In this document: piece after piece, positions 39,504-50,936 of the stretch | How the letters are laid out: every line of letters starts with the position of its first letter | Numbering within the stretch: the stretch's first letter is position 1 | Origin: Psychrosphaera haliotis | Lineage (GTDB): Bacteria > Pseudomonadota > Gammaproteobacteria > Enterobacterales > Alteromonadaceae | DNA length: 64,000 nt | NCBI RefSeq assembly: GCF_009728465.1 | Contig: NZ_WOCD01000003.1 | Coordinates: forward strand, 868,001-932,000 | Reading direction: 5' to 3' | Translations under genes and position numbers: made by a program | The notes under the pieces: generated by a model | Told to the model about the DNA's origin: nothing | Databases searched by the model: none | The model's input: the letters and a program-made list of their open reading frames with translations, nothing else

Positions 39504-40610
39504 TCACGCTAAATGAGGTTCAGCTAAGTACTCGTGACTTTGCATTTCTTGGAGTCGGCTAACGCATCGCTTAAATTCAAATTGTAATCCGCCCTCACTA
39601 TAAAGCTCATCTAAAGCAACACTTGCTGAAATAATAAGTTTCACTTTACGTTCGTAAAACTCATCAATCATTGAAATAAATCGTCGCGCAGCATCGTCAT
39701 TGTCTTTGCTCATTTGAACCACATTTGATAATAAAACAGAGTGGTAAATCTTACTTATCTCAATAAAGTCTAACTGTGAACGGGCGGTATTGCAGATGGC
39801 ATCAAAATCGAACCAAACAACGCCGTCAGCTACCATTCTTGTATCAATAAGACGATTCTCTATTTCGATTTTAGAGTTAGCTGTGCCCTCTTCAGGTGCT
39901 AATTGACTAAAATAGCTAGATAAATTTGTTTCAGCCTTGTTGTCCAAAGGAAAGTGAAATATTTCAGCTTGTTCTAGCGTTCGTAAACGATAATCAACAC
40001 CTGAGTCAACATTAACAATGTCACAATGCTGATTCAGCAGCGCAATTGCTGGTAAAAAACGAGCTCGCTGAAGACCATTTTTGTAAAGGTCATTCGGAAC
40101 AATATTTGAAGTTGTAACAAACACCACGTTTAACTTAAACAACTCTTCCAACAAAGTACCTAAAATCATAGCGTCTGTTATATCGGAGACAAAAAATTCA
40201 TCAAAACAAATCACTCTTGCCTCTTGTGCAAGATTTTTAGCTACAATTTTTAAAGGATCGGATTGTCCCTGCAAATCCTTCATTTGATCATGAACTTTGT
40301 GCATAAAGCGATGAAAATGAACTCTCAGCTTATTTTCAAAAGGCAGACTATGATAGAAGGTGTCCACTAGATACGTTTTTCCACGGCCAACGCCTCCCCA
40401 AAAGTATAACCCTTTTATCGGTTGCTTAGACTGAGAGGAAAACAACTTCTTGAAAAATGACGGTTCTTTAGGTTCACTTGTTAAGTCGTCGTATAAGCGC
40501 TGTAAGTTCTTAACGGCATTTTCTTGTGACAAATCATGTTGAAAATCTGTCCGAAGTAAATCGGTTTGATATTGTTGCCAAGGCGTAAATTGTGCTTGCA
40601 TGTTCGACAT
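39504..40610 (-). CDS. zapE: Cell division ATPase ZapE (AFG1 family)
   Basis: 368 residues. AAA-type ATPase with Walker A GGVGRGKTYLVD (about 73-84), Walker B VICFDEFFVSD and IVFVTTSN-like sensor (VVFVTTSNIVPNDLYKNGLQ). ZapE interacts with the Z ring and helps cell division under stress. The position, divergent from zapG and upstream of rplM, is conserved. Confidence 0.96.
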   Translation of the reverse strand: MSNMQAQFTPWQQYQTDLLRTDFQHDLSQENAVKNLQRLYDDLTSEPKEPSFFKKLFSSQSKQPIKGLYFWGGVGRGKTYLVDTFYHSLPFENKLRVHFHRFMHKVHDQMKDLQGQSDPLKIVAKNLAQEARVICFDEFFVSDITDAMILGTLLEELFKLNVVFVTTSNIVPNDLYKNGLQRARFLPAIALLNQHCDIVNVDSGVDYRLRTLEQAEIFHFPLDNKAETNLSSYFSQLAPEEGTANSKIEIENRLIDTRMVADGVVWFDFDAICNTARSQLDFIEISKIYHSVLLSNVVQMSKDNDDAARRFISMIDEFYERKVKLIISASVALDELYSEGGLQFEFKRCVSRLQEMQSHEYLAEPHLA

Positions 40611-40731
40611 ATGACTTATAATGGGCTTATGTAATAAAAATTAATTGGAATAAATAAAATACTAACACGGCAAGGGCATTGTAAGACATAATGAATGCTC
40701 TATTCCCTGCTAATTTATTAAGGTTTTTATC

Positions 40732-41169
40732 ATGGAAATAATTAATGGCTTTATATTTTTCTTAGTTGGTGTACTTGCAGGCATCGCGTTTATGATTATT
40801 AGAAGCAAGTTCTCGCCTGGTAGTAACGAGGTGAAAACTCAACTAGAACTGTATAAACAGGACAACGCTCAACTTAAACAAGAATGGCAAGACCAACTGG
40901 TTACATACAAAACCATATCTTCGCAGTTAAACGAGTTGTCGACCCAAATAGATCAACAAGTCGGTGATGCAAATCAAATATTGCACAAAGCACCTGCAAA
41001 TAATGCATTTCCTTTTTTCTCTAATGAAGCAACAGAGTTTTTAAAAACGACAACGCCAGAAAAAAGAGAAAAAGTGAACTTATCAGACCAACCGCTTGAT
41101 TACTCCAATGCTGGCTCTGGTGTATTTAAAGGCGTAACTCCTGAAAATACAGTTGAAAAAAATCATTAA
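40732..41169 (+). CDS. zapG: ZapG/YhcB cell-division and envelope coordination protein
   Basis: 145 residues. An N-terminal membrane helix (GFIFFLVGVLAGIAFMIIRS) is followed by a coiled-coil region (about 35-85) and a low-complexity tail, the layout of DUF1043 proteins. ZapG links cell-wall synthesis and division. It is divergent from zapE and upstream of degQ, as in E. coli. Confidence 0.9.
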   Translation: MEIINGFIFFLVGVLAGIAFMIIRSKFSPGSNEVKTQLELYKQDNAQLKQEWQDQLVTYKTISSQLNELSTQIDQQVGDANQILHKAPANNAFPFFSNEATEFLKTTTPEKREKVNLSDQPLDYSNAGSGVFKGVTPENTVEKNH

Positions 41170-41180
41170 AAACCCTATCT

Positions 41181-41234
41181 AGCGTCTAAGAATAAAATAA
41201 TCCCAATTTTTATTTCTGAACTTAGACGCTTTTT
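41181..41234 (+). terminator. Terminator after zapG with large loop
   Basis: A perfect 10-base inverted repeat, AGCGTCTAAG and CTTAGACGCT, is separated by 30 AT-rich bases and followed by TTTT. The long loop is unusual, but the T run favours termination. Confidence 0.65.
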
Positions 41235-41276
41235 GTCTGTCTGTATGAGTAATTCATTTAAAGGAGTACACCATTT

Positions 41277-42660
41277 ATGGCAGTTTTGGTTAAATCTAAT
41301 GTTTTTAAGGTCACAACGCTGGCCGCTATACTTTTAACAACATTACAATTCTCTCAGCCGTCTCATGCGGCTATTCCGTATTCAAGCCTAAAAGGCGCAG
41401 TTCCGTCTTTAGCGCCTATGGTAGAGCAAGTTACCCCAGCGGTTGTGAACATTTCCGTTGCAGGAAGCAAAGAAGTAAAAGCAGGAATGGACCCGTTTCA
41501 GTACTTCTTTGGTAATCGCCGAGGCCCTCAAGTCCAGGAAAGACCATTTAAAGGGCTCGGTTTCCGGCGTTATTATCGACAAAGATAAAGGTTACGTAGT
41601 AACTAATAACCATGTAATTGATGATGCTGACGAAATATTGGTGACGTTAAAAGACGGTCGTCAATTTGAAGCAAAAAAAATAGGCAGCGATGCACAAAGC
41701 GACGTGGCGCTATTAAAAATTGATCCTGACAACTTAGCTGAGATTAAGATTGCTGATTCAGATAAATTAAGAGTCGGAGACTTTGTAGTTGCCATTGGTA
41801 ACCCTTTTGGTCTGGGCCAGACAGTTACCTCGGGCATTGTTAGTGCTAAAGGTCGTCATGGTTTATCGGCACCTAACCAACAAGGCCTAGAAGACTTTAT
41901 TCAAACCGACGCAGCAATTAATAGCGGTAACTCAGGTGGTGCACTCGTTAATTTGCGCGGTGAGTTAGTTGGCATCAATACGGCTATTATCGCTCCAAAT
42001 GGTGGCAACGTGGGTATTGGTTTTGCTATCCCGTCAATTATGATGAACAACTTGGTAAACCAACTCATCGAGTTTGGCGAAGTTAAACGTGGTGTACTAG
42101 GTATAACTGGTTACGACTTTAACGCTGACCTTGCAAAAACATTTGAGCTAGATATTGCCCAAGGTGCATTTGTACAACAAGTTATCCCTGACTCTTCAGC
42201 TGATAAAGGTGGCTTAAAATACGGCGACGTTGTAACCCACGTTGATGGGATTAGAATAAGTTCATTTAATGAATTGCGCAGTAAAGTATCAACCAAAGGG
42301 GCTGGCAGTAAAATAGAACTAACGGTTAACCGTAGTGGCGACGTTAAAAAAGTTGTTGTTGTACTTGGCGCTGCAGATAAACCTGCAATTACAGCAGGTA
42401 ATATTCACCCAGCATTAAAAGGTGCAACCTTCATTACTGGAAACGCTGCAAATGGCGCTGCGGGTGTGCAGGTAAGTGAACTCGAAGAACGCTCACCGGC
42501 ATCCATGTTAGGGCTAGAAAAAGATGATGTTATTATTGGTGTAAACCGAACTCGAATTCAAAGTGTGTCCGACTTACGTGACGCTTTGGAAGAGGCTAAA
42601 GGTGTAATGGCGTTAAATGTAGTTAGAGGAAACAGCTCTCTGTACATTTTAATCCGATAA
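41277..42660 (+). CDS. degQ: Periplasmic serine endoprotease DegQ (frameshifted here)
   Basis: 460 residues after repair. A signal peptide (ending PSHAA) precedes the trypsin-like domain with the catalytic triad in VVTNNHVIDD (His), AQSDVALLKI (Asp) and NSGNSGGALV (Ser), followed by two PDZ domains (about 265-360 and 370-458). It degrades misfolded envelope proteins. The frame breaks at 41560-41564, where GTTTC stands for GTTC; repair gives GLGSGVIIDKDKGYV. It precedes degS, the common tandem. Confidence 0.95.
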
Positions 42661-42691
42661 AATAACGTCAAAACAATATGTTGTTACAAGT

Positions 42692-42726
42692 GAGCCTACT
42701 TTCTCCTATGAAAGTGGGCTCTTTTT
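42692..42726 (+). terminator. Terminator between degQ and degS
   Basis: GAGCCTACTTTC and GAAAGTGGGCTC form a 12-base stem with one T-G position around TCCTAT, followed by five T. degS is therefore probably transcribed from its own promoter. Confidence 0.9.
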
Positions 42727-42768
42727 GTTCTAAAATGAATAAAAATAAAATAAATATTCAGGATTGAT

Positions 42769-43842
42769 GTGATTAATAAATTGAAGTTCATTTTTAACAG
42801 TGTCGCTTATGGACTTGCAGCTGCATTGATCGTTGTTATAGTAAATCCAGAATTACGAAATAATTTAGGCATTAATAAACTAACCACTAACGTAATGCGC
42901 CCAGCGGCTATGTCGTTTGCGTCGGCCGTGCAACAGGCAGCACCTTCGGTAGTAAACATCTATTCGGTGACCTCATCTAGGCAGCTTGCCAACCCTACCG
43001 ATAAAATTAACGACTTAGGTTCCGGCGTCATAATGACTAGTAATGGTCACATCCTTACCAACTACCACGTGGTTGATAACGCAGAATCAATTTTGGTGCA
43101 CCTTCAAGATGGTCGACAGTTTAATGCAGAAGTCATCGGCTTAGATAAAGTAACCGACTTAGCACTGTTAAAAATTAACGCAAACAACCTACCAACGATT
43201 CCTCAACAACCTGATTTAGAACCACAAGTTGGCGATATAGTGTTGGCCATTGGTAACCCTCTTAATTTTGGCCAAACCATCACCCAAGGTATTGTCAGTG
43301 CAACAGGAAAAAAAGGCTTAACTCCTGGCGCAACTTATAGTGACTTTATTCAAATGGATGCAGCCATCAACCTTGGTAACTCAGGTGGTGCTTTGGTTAA
43401 CTCGCAAGGCATGTTAGTGGGGATTAATACTGCTGCATCGCCAGGAACTAACAACGGTGTCCAAGGAATCTTTTTTGCTATCCCTTACCAATTAGCAAAA
43501 CGTATTATGAATAAACTGCTAGAGGACGGTGAAGTTAAGCGAGGTTATTTAGGATTAGAGGGTGAAGCTATCAATCAAGTTGGACAACCTGTTCGAAGCA
43601 CAATTGAATCGATTGCCGGTATTCGCTTACATTATGTTGATCCACTTGGACCTGCTTGGCGATCAGGACTAAAACAAGGCGATGTCTTATTAGCGGTAAA
43701 CAATAAGCAACTTGTAAGCTTTGCAGAACTGTTAGAGATTGTTGAGCATGTAGAACCAGGCCAAACAATCTCATTAACAGTATCTAGAAATAATCAAATT
43801 ATAAAAATAGACGTTGAAGTGGGTAAGCTAGAAATCGACTAG
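42769..43842 (+). CDS. degS: Membrane-anchored stress protease DegS
   Basis: 357 residues, GTG start with a CAGGA site. One N-terminal membrane helix (NSVAYGLAAALIVVIVN) anchors it in the inner membrane. The protease triad is in LTNYHVVDNA (His), VTDLALLKI (Asp) and NLGNSGGALV (Ser), and a single PDZ domain (about 260-350) would sense unfolded outer-membrane proteins. DegS cuts RseA to release sigma-E. A strong terminator separates it from degQ. Confidence 0.96.
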   Translation: MINKLKFIFNSVAYGLAAALIVVIVNPELRNNLGINKLTTNVMRPAAMSFASAVQQAAPSVVNIYSVTSSRQLANPTDKINDLGSGVIMTSNGHILTNYHVVDNAESILVHLQDGRQFNAEVIGLDKVTDLALLKINANNLPTIPQQPDLEPQVGDIVLAIGNPLNFGQTITQGIVSATGKKGLTPGATYSDFIQMDAAINLGNSGGALVNSQGMLVGINTAASPGTNNGVQGIFFAIPYQLAKRIMNKLLEDGEVKRGYLGLEGEAINQVGQPVRSTIESIAGIRLHYVDPLGPAWRSGLKQGDVLLAVNNKQLVSFAELLEIVEHVEPGQTISLTVSRNNQIIKIDVEVGKLEID

Positions 43843-43843
43843 C

Positions 43844-45403
43844 TTACAAACCTTCTCTGATTAGGTAGTCAAATGCGCTTAGCGACGCTTTGGCTCCTTC
43901 GCCCATTGATATTACGATTTGTTTATAAGGGACCGTTGTAACATCACCACAAGCAAAGATACCTTTCTCTGAAGTCTGCCCTTTTTCATCAATAATGATT
44001 TCTCCAAACTTCGTTCTTTCCAACGTGCCGTCTAAAAAGTCACTGTTTGGCAACAAACCAATTTGAACAAAAACACCGGCCAACTCAACTTCATGGTTAG
44101 TTTCTGTTTCTCGGTCAATGTATCGAATACTTGAAACTTTACCATCAGTCGCAACAATCTCTGACGTTGCAGCATTAGTAATCACAGTTACGTTGCTTCT
44201 CTCGTAAAGCTTTTCAACCAAGACTTTATCGGCTTTTAGTTCTGGCAAAAATTCAAAAACCGTTACACTTCTGACCATACCGGCTAAATCCAACGCCGCT
44301 TCTACACCAGAGTTACCACCACCAATAACCGCTACATCTTTACCTTTAAAGAATGGACCGTCACAATGAGGGCAGTAAGCAACGCCGTTACCAATATTTT
44401 CCACTTCACCAGGAACTCCTAGCTGTCTCCACTTAGCACCGGTGGCTACGATCAATGATTTAGTTTCTATTACTTCGCCAGAACTAAGGTGAACTTTCTT
44501 GATTTTGCCTTTTTCTACTTTATCCACTCTTAAGTGTTCTTTACGAGTAATGTCGTAGTCTTCCATATGTGCAAGCATGTTATTGGTCAACTGTGTGCCC
44601 GTTGTTTTGCTCACTGAAATTAAGTTTTCAATATCAACCGTGTCTTTAACCTGTCCACCAATTCTATCGGCGACCATAGTTACCGCTAAACCTTTCCTGG
44701 CACTATAAATAGCCGCAGCTACTCCAGCAGGACCACCACCAATAATTGTCACGTCTTGCAGAGGTAAACGGTCTTGATCATCTGCACTAAGCTCTACCGG
44801 AGCAACTTTTAATAACTTATCTACTAATTGAGCCGTATCAATTTTACCATTAGCAAATATTTCACCGTTTAAATAAACGCTTGGTACACCTTGTATGTTG
44901 CGTTCTTCAATAAGTGCTGGGTATAAACCACCATCTATCATTTCCGTAGAAATATTTTCATTTAACAATGCAAACTGATTAAGAGCTTGGACTACGTCTG
45001 GGCAGTTGTGGCAACTAAGGCTGATAAAGACTTCAAACTGCAGCTTTTTGTCTACATTTTGAATCAGTTTCATTAATTGTTTATCTAGCTTCAAATCCGT
45101 ACCAGCTGACTGAAGGATAGCCAGGATCAAAGAGTTAAACTCATGTCCTGATGGAATTCCTGAGAAAAAGATCCCGTTAAAAGCGCCACCAACTTCTAAA
45201 CCAAAGCTAATTGGGCTTCTTAAAACGTTAGGCTCATCTCTTTCTACTAAATGTAATTGTGAAGACACTGAACAAACTTGAGTTAAAAATTCTTTTAATT
45301 CCTGACGTTTAGGGTGCTCACCATTTTGTAGCACTAAAGTTACGTCGTTGGTCATGTCTTCTGTGTAGGCTTTTAATGCCTTTAAAATATCGTTACTTAA
45401 CAT
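43844..45403 (-). CDS. ahpF: Alkyl hydroperoxide reductase subunit F
   Basis: 519 residues, about the E. coli length. The N-terminal thioredoxin-like domain has SCHNCPDV (CxxC). FAD binding follows in [20 protein letters not shown], the disulfide centre is [11 protein letters not shown] and NADH binding is [17 protein letters not shown]. It recycles AhpC with NADH. It is downstream of ahpC with a hairpin between them. Confidence 0.98.
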   Translation of the reverse strand: MLSNDILKALKAYTEDMTNDVTLVLQNGEHPKRQELKEFLTQVCSVSSQLHLVERDEPNVLRSPISFGLEVGGAFNGIFFSGIPSGHEFNSLILAILQSAGTDLKLDKQLMKLIQNVDKKLQFEVFISLSCHNCPDVVQALNQFALLNENISTEMIDGGLYPALIEERNIQGVPSVYLNGEIFANGKIDTAQLVDKLLKVAPVELSADDQDRLPLQDVTIIGGGPAGVAAAIYSARKGLAVTMVADRIGGQVKDTVDIENLISVSKTTGTQLTNNMLAHMEDYDITRKEHLRVDKVEKGKIKKVHLSSGEVIETKSLIVATGAKWRQLGVPGEVENIGNGVAYCPHCDGPFFKGKDVAVIGGGNSGVEAALDLAGMVRSVTVFEFLPELKADKVLVEKLYERSNVTVITNAATSEIVATDGKVSSIRYIDRETETNHEVELAGVFVQIGLLPNSDFLDGTLERTKFGEIIIDEKGQTSEKGIFACGDVTTVPYKQIVISMGEGAKASLSAFDYLIREGL

Positions 45404-45416
45404 TTTTAACTCTCCT

Positions 45417-45444
45417 AAAACTTAGGTGCCCTTTCGAGCACCTA
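45417..45444 (-). terminator. Attenuator-like hairpin between ahpC and ahpF
   Basis: On the minus strand TAGGTGC and GCACCTA pair around TCGAAAGG, followed by AAGTTTT. It may end part of the transcripts after ahpC, giving more AhpC than AhpF. Confidence 0.6.
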
Positions 45445-45456
45445 TATAGCTACTGC

Positions 45457-46020
45457 TTAGATTTTACCTACTAGGTCAAGGCTTGGTGTAAGTGTTGCTT
45501 GGCCTTGTTCCCATGCTGCTGGACATACTTCACCGTCGTTATCGCGAACATATTGTGCTGCTTTAACTTTACGTAACATGTCTTTTGCTGAACGACCGAT
45601 ACCACCTGCATGAATTTCTGCAACTTGGATAATACCGTCTGGGTCCGCTAAGAACGTACCACGGTCAGCCATGTGATCTTCTTCAATCATCACGTCAAAA
45701 CCACGTGTAATGTGACCGGTTTGGTCGCCAAGCATTGGGAACTTGATTTTACCAATTGCGTCGCTTGAATCGTGCCATGCTTTGTGAGAGAAGTGAGTGT
45801 CAGTCGATACTGAGTAAACTTCTACACCTAACTCTTGCAACTCTTCGTATTGGTTTGCCATATCTTCAAGTTCAGTAGGACAAACAAATGTGAAGTCAGC
45901 TGGGTAGAATAAAAAGATTGCCCATTTACCTTTAACGTCTTCAGAAGTTACTGTTGTGAAGTCGCCATTGTGAAAAGCTTGAGTTGTGAACTCTGGGATT
46001 GATTTACCGATTAAAGACAT
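45457..46020 (-). CDS. ahpC: Alkyl hydroperoxide reductase subunit C (peroxiredoxin)
   Basis: 187 residues from the ATG at 46020, which follows GAGGAAA and gives the family start [11 protein letters not shown]; a TTG or ATG further upstream is not needed. The peroxidatic cysteine is in [10 protein letters not shown] and the resolving cysteine in GEVCPAAW. It reduces hydrogen peroxide and organic peroxides. It is divergent from oxyR. Confidence 0.98.
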   Translation of the reverse strand: MSLIGKSIPEFTTQAFHNGDFTTVTSEDVKGKWAIFLFYPADFTFVCPTELEDMANQYEELQELGVEVYSVSTDTHFSHKAWHDSSDAIGKIKFPMLGDQTGHITRGFDVMIEEDHMADRGTFLADPDGIIQVAEIHAGGIGRSAKDMLRKVKAAQYVRDNDGEVCPAAWEQGQATLTPSLDLVGKI

Positions 46021-46170
46021 ATTGATTTCCTCTTTTAGTTTCATTTTTGATAGCAGCCTTTAAAAAGTGACTGCTTTATTTCGATGAATAGAGAATAGAG
46101 GACTTGAGTAATTTAGAAAAATTGATTAATTTGAACAATATATTCAAAAAAACAGAACCATGATTAAATT

Positions 46171-47073
46171 ATGATATCCCTAAAACAACTGAGTTATGCG
46201 TTAGCAGTCCAAGAGCACATGCATTTCAAGAAGGCAGCAGATGCCTGTAACGTATCTCAATCAGCATTAAGTACTGCTATTACTGAATTAGAAAAACAGC
46301 TCGGCATTCAAGTTTTTGAACGAAATAACAAACAAGTCTTAGTTACACCTTCCGGTCAAATACTTTTGAAAACAGCGCAAAGCATAAAGCTGCAGGTAGA
46401 CGACTTATATAAGCTGTCGCAAATGAATAAAGCACCGTTAACAACGCCAATGAACATTGGTGTCATCCCAACTATTGGTCCATACCTTCTGCCAAAGGTA
46501 CTTCCTCAAGTTAGAAAAGAGTTCCCTGACTTTAAACTTCACTTAGTTGAAGACCAATCTCATGTGCTAGTGGAAAAGGTTAGAAAAGGCGATCTAGACT
46601 GCGCCATCCTTGCTTTACCTTATGACATTGAAGGTTTAATGGCCTTTGAATTTTGGAAAGAAGATTTCTTCTGGGTTTGTCATAAAGATGAATGCCCTAA
46701 CAATTTACAAGAAATCTCAAGCAAAGACATGCAGATAGAGCGATTGATGTTACTTAAAGATGGTCATTGCTTAAAAGATCACGCCTTAGCAGCTTGCAGC
46801 CTAGAGAAATTGAATAGTAACGCTGATTTTAACTCAACTAGCTTAAATACACTTATTCAAATGGTTGTTGGAAAGCTAGGAACCACCTTAGTACCAGAAA
46901 TGGCGCTAGACCAACTTATCCATACTGAATCTGAGTTAAGAGCTGTGCACCTTAATGAGCCAGGCCCACACCGTCGTTTAGCCTTTATTATTCGACCTAA
47001 CTATGGCGGCACTATGAATGTTGAGTTGTTAATGTCTATATTTAAAAAGCAGTTAAACAACCTAGTCAGCTAA
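46171..47073 (+). CDS. oxyR: Peroxide-sensing LysR-type regulator OxyR
   Basis: 300 residues. The N-terminal winged helix has VCNVSQSALSTAITELEKQL-like sequence, and the sensing disulfide pair is in LLKDGHCLKDHALAACS, with eight residues between the two cysteines as in E. coli OxyR. It activates ahpC and other defence genes on oxidation. It is divergent from ahpC, across 150 bases that should hold its binding site; I did not find a confident OxyR motif. Confidence 0.95.
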   Translation: MISLKQLSYALAVQEHMHFKKAADACNVSQSALSTAITELEKQLGIQVFERNNKQVLVTPSGQILLKTAQSIKLQVDDLYKLSQMNKAPLTTPMNIGVIPTIGPYLLPKVLPQVRKEFPDFKLHLVEDQSHVLVEKVRKGDLDCAILALPYDIEGLMAFEFWKEDFFWVCHKDECPNNLQEISSKDMQIERLMLLKDGHCLKDHALAACSLEKLNSNADFNSTSLNTLIQMVVGKLGTTLVPEMALDQLIHTESELRAVHLNEPGPHRRLAFIIRPNYGGTMNVELLMSIFKKQLNNLVS

Positions 47074-47127
47074 ACTTGAGTCCAGCTAAACTAGAGCGTA
47101 GCTTGAGCATAACTACAGTTAAAAACA

Positions 47128-47150
47128 AAAAAGGGCCAACGGGCCCTTTT
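47128..47150. terminator. Bidirectional terminator between oxyR and murA
   Basis: GGGCC and GGCCC form a short GC stem around AACG, flanked by A and T runs. Confidence 0.8.
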
Positions 47151-47177
47151 CTTTTAAATGATTTTATTAACGTATTG

Positions 47178-48449
<1,272 letters not shown>

Positions 48450-48707
48450 CTAAAGCAGTGATTGAAGTTTTTTGTCTTTTTGCCATGCCGCCGGCGTGTA
48501 AGTTTTAATACTTACGGCGTGCATACTACCATCTGCAATATTAGCTAACAGAGGCTTATATACTAGTTGCTGTTGCTTTACGCGCGATAACGTCTCAAAA
48601 ACATCGCCTACAGCTGTTATTTGATAGTGAGAACCATCTGACTTAACAATAACTTCGTCTAGCTCTATATTAGCTAGAAGAACTTCTTTTATCTTTTCAA
48701 TATCCAT
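48450..48707 (-). CDS. ibaG: BolA-family protein IbaG
   Basis: 85 residues from the ATG at 48707; a GTG directly before it is a poorer start. BolA fold with VIVKSDGSHYQITAVGDVFE and KPLLANIADGSMHAVSIKTY, including the conserved His. IbaG binds iron-sulfur clusters with monothiol glutaredoxin and responds to acid stress. It lies between mlaB and murA as in E. coli. Confidence 0.94.
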   Translation of the reverse strand: MDIEKIKEVLLANIELDEVIVKSDGSHYQITAVGDVFETLSRVKQQQLVYKPLLANIADGSMHAVSIKTYTPAAWQKDKKLQSLL

Positions 48708-48722
48708 CACAAATCCAAATAT

Positions 48723-49022
48723 CTAACTACGTGTGTCATTCTTCAAAGGAAGTAACTCTAACACGTTGCTAATACTGGCTAAAGCTAATAATTGCTGAGG
48801 CTGATTTATTATTGATATTTGGTGTTTTAATTGATAGTGAGCAATCAACTTTAATAACCAGGCTAGGCCCGCTGTGTCGGTGTTTTCTACTTGAGATAAA
48901 TCTAAAGTAATGTCTCCAGTGGTAACTGGGAAACGGTAGCAAGTGGGCGCACCTAACGTGAATCGGTCCAATTTGCCTGCCACAATCAATGTATCGTTTT
49001 CTAGCGAAAAACTAACCGACAT
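48723..49022 (-). CDS. mlaB: STAS-domain protein MlaB
   Basis: 99 residues with a STAS domain: TGDITLDLSQVENTDTAGLA is the conserved helix with the TD..G..L motif. It is the cytoplasmic regulatory subunit of the MlaFEDB complex that moves phospholipids between membranes. It follows mlaC by nine bases. Confidence 0.92.
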   Translation of the reverse strand: MSVSFSLENDTLIVAGKLDRFTLGAPTCYRFPVTTGDITLDLSQVENTDTAGLAWLLKLIAHYQLKHQISIINQPQQLLALASISNVLELLPLKNDTRS

Positions 49023-49031
49023 AACGTTTAA

Positions 49032-49673
49032 TTACCCTAAATCTTTTTTAACTATTGGCTTTTCAGCTTTCTCTAACAACAATTGAGTTACAGACTCAAT
49101 ACCTTGTTGACGAATTAAATTTTGTAGCTCGGCGCGTTTACTATCAAGTACGGATACACCCTCTGCGATCATATCGTAAGCGCTCCACTCACCGGTTTTT
49201 GAATTCTTTCGTAATTTAAAATCAATACGAATATCCGGCTTACCTTCATCAAGAACGCGGGTTTTTACAACCACTATTTTTTGACCATCTATTGCGTAAG
49301 CTGGCTCAAAAACCACTTGCTGATCATCATAAAGAGTTAAGATACCAGCATAAGTAGCAATTAAATATTTCTCAAACGACGCATAAAATTTCTCACGCTG
49401 AGCCTCGGTACTGCTTCTGTAATAAGGACCCAAAACCATTGCTGCTGCATATTTATGGTTAATTGCAGGGGCAAGTTGTTCTGCAACAACCACTCTTAAT
49501 ACTTCTGGATCTTTTACGATTTCAGTCTGTTCTTTTGTAATACGAGAAAACAACGCATCAGCAACACTACGTACCAACTCAAATGGGTTGTTGTTATTGT
49601 CTACCGCTTTTACAGATGGTACTAAAAGGCTTAAGGCCAATAAACTTAACGCTATAAAATTAAACTTTTTCAT
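49032..49673 (-). CDS. mlaC: Periplasmic phospholipid carrier MlaC
   Basis: 213 residues with a signal peptide (ending VKA). Tol-Ttg2D family sequence includes HKYAAAMVLGPYYRSSTEAQ, the region of the lipid pocket, and KNSKTGEWSAYDMIAEGVSV. It carries phospholipid between MlaA in the outer membrane and MlaFEDB. It follows mlaD with a three-base gap. Confidence 0.95.
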   Translation of the reverse strand: MKKFNFIALSLLALSLLVPSVKAVDNNNNPFELVRSVADALFSRITKEQTEIVKDPEVLRVVVAEQLAPAINHKYAAAMVLGPYYRSSTEAQREKFYASFEKYLIATYAGILTLYDDQQVVFEPAYAIDGQKIVVVKTRVLDEGKPDIRIDFKLRKNSKTGEWSAYDMIAEGVSVLDSKRAELQNLIRQQGIESVTQLLLEKAEKPIVKKDLG

Positions 49674-49676
49674 TTC

Positions 49677-50150
49677 TTAGTTATCACTCCCTTGATTAAA
49701 TAAGAACTGTCCAATGAGCTCTTCTAAAACTAATGCGGACTTAGTATCTTCAATGTAATCTCCATCTTTGAGAATCGCAACGGTTTCATCAATGAAACCA
49801 GGCTCAAGACCAAGATACTGTTCACCTAACAAACCAGAAGTTAAAATGGCAATAGAACTGGTGTCAGGAAAGTTATCGTATTGTGCATCAATAGCTAACG
49901 TTGCAATAGGAGCATAATCAACTGGGTCCAATTGAATTGATTCAACTCGACCAACCACTACACCACCCACTTTTACCGCTGACCTAACTTTTAAACCACC
50001 GATATTACTGAACTTAGCCTTCAGTTGATAAGTTTCGCCTGAGCCTGTAACGCCTTGGCTAGCAACATTTAAGGCCAAAAATATAATTGCAGCGATACCT
50101 AACGCGACAAAAAAACCAACTAATACTTCTACTTTTTTTGATGTCATCAT
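49677..50150 (-). CDS. mlaD: Phospholipid transport subunit MlaD (MCE domain)
   Basis: 157 residues. An N-terminal membrane helix (VLVGFFVALGIAAIIFLALN) is followed by the MCE domain with FSNIGGLKVRSAVKVGGVVV and a C-terminal region GLLGEQYLGLEPGF. It forms the hexameric periplasmic ring of the Mla complex. Starts with two ATG codons; the first follows a GGAAAG site. Confidence 0.95.
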   Translation of the reverse strand: MMTSKKVEVLVGFFVALGIAAIIFLALNVASQGVTGSGETYQLKAKFSNIGGLKVRSAVKVGGVVVGRVESIQLDPVDYAPIATLAIDAQYDNFPDTSSIAILTSGLLGEQYLGLEPGFIDETVAILKDGDYIEDTKSALVLEELIGQFLFNQGSDN

Positions 50151-50161
50151 CTTTCCTTAAA

Positions 50162-50936
50162 TTAGCTACCGAACATTACGGCAGTTAATACAAATCTAAA
50201 CCTAGAACGGCTAACGAAGCTTGCACAACAGTTTGTGTGGTTGCTTGGCTAATTCCTTCTGAAGTAGGTACCGCGTCATAACCTCTATATAGTGCAATCC
50301 AAGTTACAACAAATGCAAATACAACACTTTTAATTACGCCATTTAAAACGTCATCTTGGAAGTCTACGCTCGCTTGCATGATTGACCAAAAACTTCCATG
50401 ATCAACACCAAGCCATTCAACACCAACTAAATGTCCGCCTAAAATACCCACAGAGGAAAATAGCAAAGCTAGGATTGGCATACTAAAGACACCAGCCCAA
50501 ATCTTGGTGCAACAACACGCTTAATTGGGTCTACCGCCATCATTTCAAGCGATGTTAACTGTTCAGTCGCTTTCATTAAACCAATTTCAGCGGTTAGCGC
50601 AGAGCCCGCACGACCAGCAAATAATAGTGCCGTCACTACTGGACCTAACTCTCTTAACAGAGCCAATGATACCATTGGGCCTAAGCTGTCTTCTGCCCCG
50701 TAATCAATTAAAACCGTATAACCTTGTAGGGCTAGTACCATGCCAATAAATAAACCAGATACCAAAATTATAATGAGCGATTGAACGCCAACTACATATA
50801 TTTGCTTAATAAATAATGGAAACGCCTTAAATATGTTGAAACGCCCAAAAATCGCACCTATCAATAAGGCTGTTGCCCTTCCAATAGAGGCCATTTTTTC
50901 AATGGTGTTTTTTCCTAACGACTGTAAGGCTTTCAT
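50162..50936 (-). CDS. mlaE: Mla complex permease MlaE (two frame breaks here)
   Basis: 258 residues after repair, matching the family. Five or so membrane helices carry the conserved [20 protein letters not shown] and [17 protein letters not shown]. One T is missing from a run at 50499-50501; repair gives [13 protein letters not shown] second T is missing at 50192-50194; repair extends the end to [12 protein letters not shown] and the stop to 50162. Both runs read AGATTTTG when restored. It is the transmembrane subunit for phospholipid transport, with MlaF as ATPase. The stop of the mlaF gene overlaps its start. Confidence 0.94.

Noticed and set aside
46021..46170. OxyR binding site between ahpC and oxyR
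   Set aside because: ATAG-like elements occur near 46089 but not with the required spacing and symmetry, so I do not claim a site.
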